The notes under the pieces: generated by a model
Told to the model about the DNA's origin: nothing
Databases searched by the model: none
The model's input: only the letters and a program-made list of their open reading frames with translations
In this document: piece after piece, positions 59,894-64,000 of the stretch
Layout of the letters: the number at the start of each line of letters is the position of its first letter
How positions within the stretch are numbered: position 1 is the stretch's first letter
Assembly: GCA_019828565.1 (NCBI GenBank)
Contig: JAHDYR010000062.1
Span: 434,001 to 498,000, forward strand
From: Carpediemonas membranifera
Lineage: Eukaryota > Fornicata
Direction of reading: 5' to 3'
Length of the DNA stretch: 64,000 bases
Made by a program: the position numbers and the translations under genes

Positions 59894-60922
59894 ATGATCC
59901 TCGAATGCTTTCTCTGCAGCGCCGTTGTGCAACATTGGGCTCCGACATCCAAAAATCTGCGATCGTCACGCGTAGCGCCGGGCAACAGGAGGCGCAAGAG
60001 GCTTGTGCGCCGTCCCGTGTGTCACTCCGAGCCCGCTTCGTCGGTAGACGAGACCTCGAACGATGACAGCGAAGAAGACGAATCACCGACTTCTTCGGAC
60101 GATGCCCCGGGGAATGACAGCTCCCCAACGCTGCCAGACGGCCAGCCCGAAGCCAACCAGCCTGCTGACGTGACTACTACGGTTCGCCAGCTCTCCCACG
60201 CCTCAGGAACGGACGTTTCGGACTTGAACCGGCTGGTCCATCGGCTGTTGGGCGAGCACGCCCATTCGATTGCTCTAACACTCACTCCGCTTATGAATTC
60301 TCTCCGTGAACAGCGGTTCGAGCGTGAGTTCTCCCTCGAAGACGTCGAACGCCAACTTAAGGGTGTTTCTTGTGCGCGTCGCGTGTTGCTCGATCTTCAG
60401 GCCTTCATGAAACTTGCCCAGGCACTACCTGAACTGGACCTGCATCGCGCCGCCACTTGGCACCATGAGATGGACGCTATCCGACGCAAGCTCCCTGGTA
60501 GGGGTGACAAGTCCCTCTGCCACCTCCTGGCCTTAGCCGTCTTCCCGGGAGTCTATGGTTTGCTTCAAGAGGCTTGCTACCGGTCCTCTGATATACCGGA
60601 GATGGAGAAGCGATTCCGCTTGGTCATGCGGGTATTCAAAGCCCATCCACAGTGGGTACCGGTACTCATGACTACGGGCGACGGAGGGCTCCAGTTCACT
60701 GATGAGCTCCGTACTTATCGACTGGAACGAGTTGTTGGCAGTCGCAATGGCCCGGGTAGTCGACTCCTCACGTTGAAATGGGAAGACTACAGGTTTGTGA
60801 CACGGTCGTACCCGACGCCGGAGTTGCTAGAATTGCCTGAAGTGGTTGCGCACCTTGCTCGTCACGGGGTTGAACCGCGCAGTACTGGACCTGCCTTCGC
60901 TGGTCGGGGCCGCCGACTCTAA
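59894..60922 (+). CDS. ORF antisense to Gypsy-C pol, unknown function (342 aa)
   Basis: This ATG-started ORF ends 44 bases before the pol stop, on the opposite strand. The first 80 residues are low-complexity and acidic (SNDDSEEDESPTSSDDAPGN). The rest is helical and reads like a folded domain (LVHRLLGEHAHSIALTLTPL, FSLEDVERQLKGVSCARRVL, KSLCHLLALAVFPGVYGLL). It is somewhat Gag-like in its helical character, but it carries no zinc knuckle. Being inside the presumed retrotransposon, it could be an extra antisense gene of the element. Confidence 0.45.
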   Translation: MILECFLCSAVVQHWAPTSKNLRSSRVAPGNRRRKRLVRRPVCHSEPASSVDETSNDDSEEDESPTSSDDAPGNDSSPTLPDGQPEANQPADVTTTVRQLSHASGTDVSDLNRLVHRLLGEHAHSIALTLTPLMNSLREQRFEREFSLEDVERQLKGVSCARRVLLDLQAFMKLAQALPELDLHRAATWHHEMDAIRRKLPGRGDKSLCHLLALAVFPGVYGLLQEACYRSSDIPEMEKRFRLVMRVFKAHPQWVPVLMTTGDGGLQFTDELRTYRLERVVGSRNGPGSRLLTLKWEDYRFVTRSYPTPELLELPEVVAHLARHGVEPRSTGPAFAGRGRRL

Positions 60923-60965
60923 CAACTAATCAACAATAAATCAGGCGAGATGAGAATAGGAGGGT

Positions 60966-62220
60966 TTACAACCCTTCCGACTTGGCCTGAGCAGACGACA
61001 AGAAGTCATTCAGAGCAGCAGCGTCTCTAAGGGAGCGGTATGGCTCCCAGGTAGCCTCGGAGTCTTCAAATCCTTGCCAATGGACAAGGTACTCTCTCTT
61101 TGAGACCGAGCCCGAGCCACGCGACTTGGATATCCGGTCGATATACCACTCCTCCACGCCGGCGGCCGCCACCTGCTTGATCTGTTCCTCTGATAGGGTG
61201 CCGGGGACGAACTTTCTGACGCGAGACGCATCGACCCGGATGGGTTCCGCTCCGGGCTGACCTAAGTCTTTCACCATGTAGGCTACTACAACACCGCTCT
61301 GCTTGACAGACGACACTCGTCGCATAGGCCCTCTCCAGCCCGGGGAAAGCTTGTTTGGAGGGCGCGAGGGATATTTCACGAGCACAAACCGTGACAAGAT
61401 CTCCGTGCGGGTGGTGGAGGCATTCGCCAACGCGTCTTCGCGCATGGCCAGGACACGTGCCTTGGCCAATTGTGTAGCGGCTTCGGCAGCGAGGAGATGC
61501 GACGTACGAGCTGCTGCCGTGCTGTTCTCGGTAACGTATAACTTCTCCGGCACCGCCATGTTGCTCCCGAACAGTATCTCGGCGGGGGAAAGGCGTGTTG
61601 GTTGTCTTGGCATGGAATTGACAATAAACTGCGCAACCGGTAAATGCTGACGCCAATTGCCGTTTCTGAGCTCAAACTTCCTTGCCTTGAGCACTCTCTC
61701 GACCATCTGGTTAGCTCTCTCAACCATTCCGTTGGACTGAGGGTGATGCGCGGTGGTAACGTGTGTCTCGAATCCCATGTCCTGTGCCAGCTTCTTCATG
61801 AGAGCATTATTGAACTCGGGACCTCCGTCAGACTGCAGCACTCGTGGGCAACCGTAACGCAGCACCCATGTGTTGACGAAGGCATCCACGGCATCGCGTG
61901 CGGTGGTAGACTTGACGGGGGCTAGCTCCGTCCACCTGGAACACATGTCTATCATGACTTGGACGTATTTGTAGCCGTCACGCTCCGGGAGCGGACCTAG
62001 AGTATCGATTGCCACCCGCTGGAACGGTGCATCCACAGCCGTGTGTAGACCGTCTGTTTTTTTCAACAGGCGGTCTCTCCAAGACCTGGCAGACAGGGCA
62101 CTTGGCGACGTAGTCGTAAACGTCACGGCGAGTAACTGAGACACCGGCTTCCCGCAAACGTTCCATGGTTAACCGTCCGGAGAGGTGGGCGTTACCGAAC
62201 AGGTGGGCTTTGCTGATCTC
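60966..62220 (-). pseudogene. Gypsy-C integrase and chromodomain
   Basis: The zinc-binding part (AKCPVCQVLERPP) is in one frame and the core in another, separated at an A7 run near 62060 (one base too many). The core shows AIDTLGPLPERDG, LQSDGGPEFNNAL and NGMVERANQ, the D,D,E triad. The C terminus is a chromodomain (KREYLVHWQGFEDSEATWEP). It is related to, but clearly different from, Gypsy-A/B. Confidence 0.8.
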
Positions 62221-62221
62221 A

Positions 62222-64000
62222 TCAACTGACGCTAGCGAGAATACGCGCGACAGACCGTCGGCTCCCCCGTTGTCTAAAACCGGCCACGTGCTTCAATTCG
62301 AAATCTAGGTCTGCAATAGAATCGGCCCATCTACGCACCTTAGCGTTACTCGACCTATACATGTACAAGAGGTTGCGATGGTCGGTGAGGAGCTCGAATC
62401 TCTCCCAGGACAAGAACTTCCTCCACTTCTGAAGGGCTGACACAATCGCAAAGGCTTCCTTCTCGCCGACACTCCATCTGGATTGGACGTCTGTGAAGGC
62501 TTTGGACATATAACACACGGGGCGACCCTCCTGCAGGAGGACAGCCCCGTACCCCACGTCGGATGCGTCAGTCATCACGACATGAGGTTTGGTCGCGTCG
62601 AACATCGCCAAAGAATCTGCCGAGCACAAGGCTTCTTTGATATCCGCTAGGGCAGCCTCTAGCTCTTTCTCTGGCACGGCCGTACGGTTAGTCGTTGCAG
62701 ACACGAGTGGTTTGGCGCGGGTCGCGTAGTTCGGTACGAAGTCGCGGAAGTAGTTAAAGAATCCGACTAGACCTTGCATCCCCTTGACTGTAGGCGACAG
62801 CTTCATGTCTTGGATATCGTTGACTCTCTCTGGTGAGATCCTGACTGACCCCTCGGAAATGATCCAGCCGAGGAACTCCACCTCGGCCCGACCGAACTGA
62901 CACTTGTCCCTTCCGAGCTGGAGCTTGTACTCACGGGCGCGCTGGAGGACCTTCCTCAGGTTCTCGATGTATTCCTCAGGCGTGGCACCCATGACGATCA
63001 CGTCGTCGATGTAAATGATGCAGGCGGTCCCAAGTAGCCCTCTGAACGCGTTTTCCATCGCTCTCTGAAAGAAAGCACCGGCATTGCGAAGCCCAAAGGG
63101 CATCCGTGTATATTGGAACTGGCCGAAGGTAGTCCTGAACGCGGTATACTTCCGGCAACGCTCAGTAAGGGCGATCTGGTGGTAGCCGGCAGACAGATCG
63201 AGCGTTGCGAACACTCGCTTACCCGAAAGTTGTGTGATAACTTCGTCAATTCGAGGGATGGGGTAATCAAATGGCTCTGTCATGGTGTTGACTTCACGAA
63301 AGTCGACGACAAAGCGAGTCTTGCCACCCTTCTTGGGTACGATGATAGTTGGGCTGGAATAGGCCGATTGACACGCCTGTATATACCTCTTGGCCAGAAG
63401 GGTATCGATGTGTTCCTTGACAACCGGGACCTTTGGGGGCGGAACATAGTAGGGACGTACGTGGACGACTCGATCGCCCTTGAGGCATAGGTCGTAGGGC
63501 TCGAGCTTGCTCGGTTCAGTACGGTCACGGAAGAGGTCTTCGTACTCCTTGAGCAGCTTGATCTGCTGGCTCGCGATACCATCGGGGAGGGTAAGAGCCT
63601 TAGCTTCAAACTTGCTCGGGACGGGAGGATCGTCAGTTGCTTCGCTCTCCGAGTTGCTAGGCTGGGCCATTGAGGGCAGCAGTCCGATCTCTACCATCTG
63701 GCTGTAACCAAAACTGACTTCGTACGCAGTTTTGAGAACGAAAGCGCGAATCTTCAGCTCGCAGCCACGTGGCGTGAAGGGAGATGGCCTCAACGTGATC
63801 TGCACCGATACGGCGCCTTCAGCTTCTCGTATTCCACCTGCCGTTTGGATGCGTACAGTATCGTGGTTGATCCTGGTAACGGCTGGCGAGGAGCACAGAT
63901 CGGGAGATATCGTGGCACAGTCAGCACCAGAGTCTAGTAAGACCTTCACTTCGGCCTTCTCGATGACTCCATTGACTACAGGCAACGACCCTCCACCTGA
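62222..64000 (-). CDS. Gypsy-C protease-RT-RNase H, continuing beyond the right edge
   Basis: The frame is open to the window end. Protease has VLLDSGADCATISPDL. RT has FVVDFREVNTMTEPFDYPIP, ATLDLSAGYHQIAL, FGLRNAGAFFQRAME and YIDDVIVMG. RNase H has MTDASDVGYGAVLL and LLTDHRNLLYMY. At about 62280 a TTTT run shifts the frame; dropping one T continues as AGLDNGGADGLSRV toward the integrase. Gag and the 5' LTR are outside the window. Confidence 0.9.
   Translation of the reverse strand, partial: SGGGSLPVVNGVIEKAEVKVLLDSGADCATISPDLCSSPAVTRINHDTVRIQTAGGIREAEGAVSVQITLRPSPFTPRGCELKIRAFVLKTAYEVSFGYSQMVEIGLLPSMAQPSNSESEATDDPPVPSKFEAKALTLPDGIASQQIKLLKEYEDLFRDRTEPSKLEPYDLCLKGDRVVHVRPYYVPPPKVPVVKEHIDTLLAKRYIQACQSAYSSPTIIVPKKGGKTRFVVDFREVNTMTEPFDYPIPRIDEVITQLSGKRVFATLDLSAGYHQIALTERCRKYTAFRTTFGQFQYTRMPFGLRNAGAFFQRAMENAFRGLLGTACIIYIDDVIVMGATPEEYIENLRKVLQRAREYKLQLGRDKCQFGRAEVEFLGWIISEGSVRISPERVNDIQDMKLSPTVKGMQGLVGFFNYFRDFVPNYATRAKPLVSATTNRTAVPEKELEAALADIKEALCSADSLAMFDATKPHVVMTDASDVGYGAVLLQEGRPVCYMSKAFTDVQSRWSVGEKEAFAIVSALQKWRKFLSWERFELLTDHRNLLYMYRSSNAKVRRWADSIADLDFELKHVAGFRQRGSRRSVARILASVS

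Overview
The window looks like nuclear DNA of a free-living, probably flagellated, microbial eukaryote with a compact, intron-poor genome. It is not prokaryotic. The left 12 kb encodes frataxin, elongation factor TFIIS, a Mog1/RanGRF-type Ran regulator, a TIPIN/Swi3-type replication-fork protein and the spliceosomal/snoRNP protein Snu13. It also encodes a large type I membrane protein that resembles CatSper auxiliary subunits. Nearly all are single open frames on both strands with short spacers. I cannot name the species; an intron-poor flagellate such as a metamonad would fit, but that is inference.

Layout. (1) 1-10.4 kb: host housekeeping genes, including a partial gene running off the left edge. 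(2) 10.5-14.5 kb: an RCC1-repeat gene with broken frames, then a Crinkler-type effector (PD-(D/E)XK nuclease plus kinase-like domain) bracketed by about 80-bp direct repeats. (3) 14.5-28.2 kb: a 298-bp satellite array split by a non-LTR retrotransposon (LINE-A), which itself carries a nested chromovirus (Gypsy-A) with 66-bp LTRs. (4) 28.22-50.95 kb: a 22.7-kb element with perfect 56-bp terminal inverted repeats and a 2-bp target duplication, inserted in the same satellite. It carries a PHD-like zinc-finger gene, a SET-like gene, an OTU-like gene, two copies of a HEPN-like gene, two copies of an unknown 421-aa gene, captured fragments (RCC1-like, PIWI-like) and a transposase-like gene split by a short LINE copy. 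(5) 51.1-59.1 kb: a second, nearly identical LINE-B/Gypsy-B composite. (6) 59.1-64 kb: a third Gypsy element (Gypsy-C) on the minus strand, apparently inserted into LINE-B, with an antisense ORF between pol and its LTR.

How it fits together. The order of events can be read from nesting: satellite; LINE into satellite (13-14-bp target duplication); Gypsy into LINE ORF1 (4-bp duplication ATGG); duplication of that whole unit; insertion of the 22.7-kb element between the two copies; and LINE-C into its transposase-like gene (17-bp duplication). The best candidate for an undescribed system is the 22.7-kb cargo transposon. A 645-bp palindrome-rich repeat occurs four times inside it, upstream of the two duplicated cargo genes, and part of that repeat also brackets the Crinkler gene outside.

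Caution. Many frame breaks sit in short homopolymer runs and are repaired by removing one base, and the duplicated copies differ mostly in homopolymer length. Some genes called broken here may be intact in the organism.
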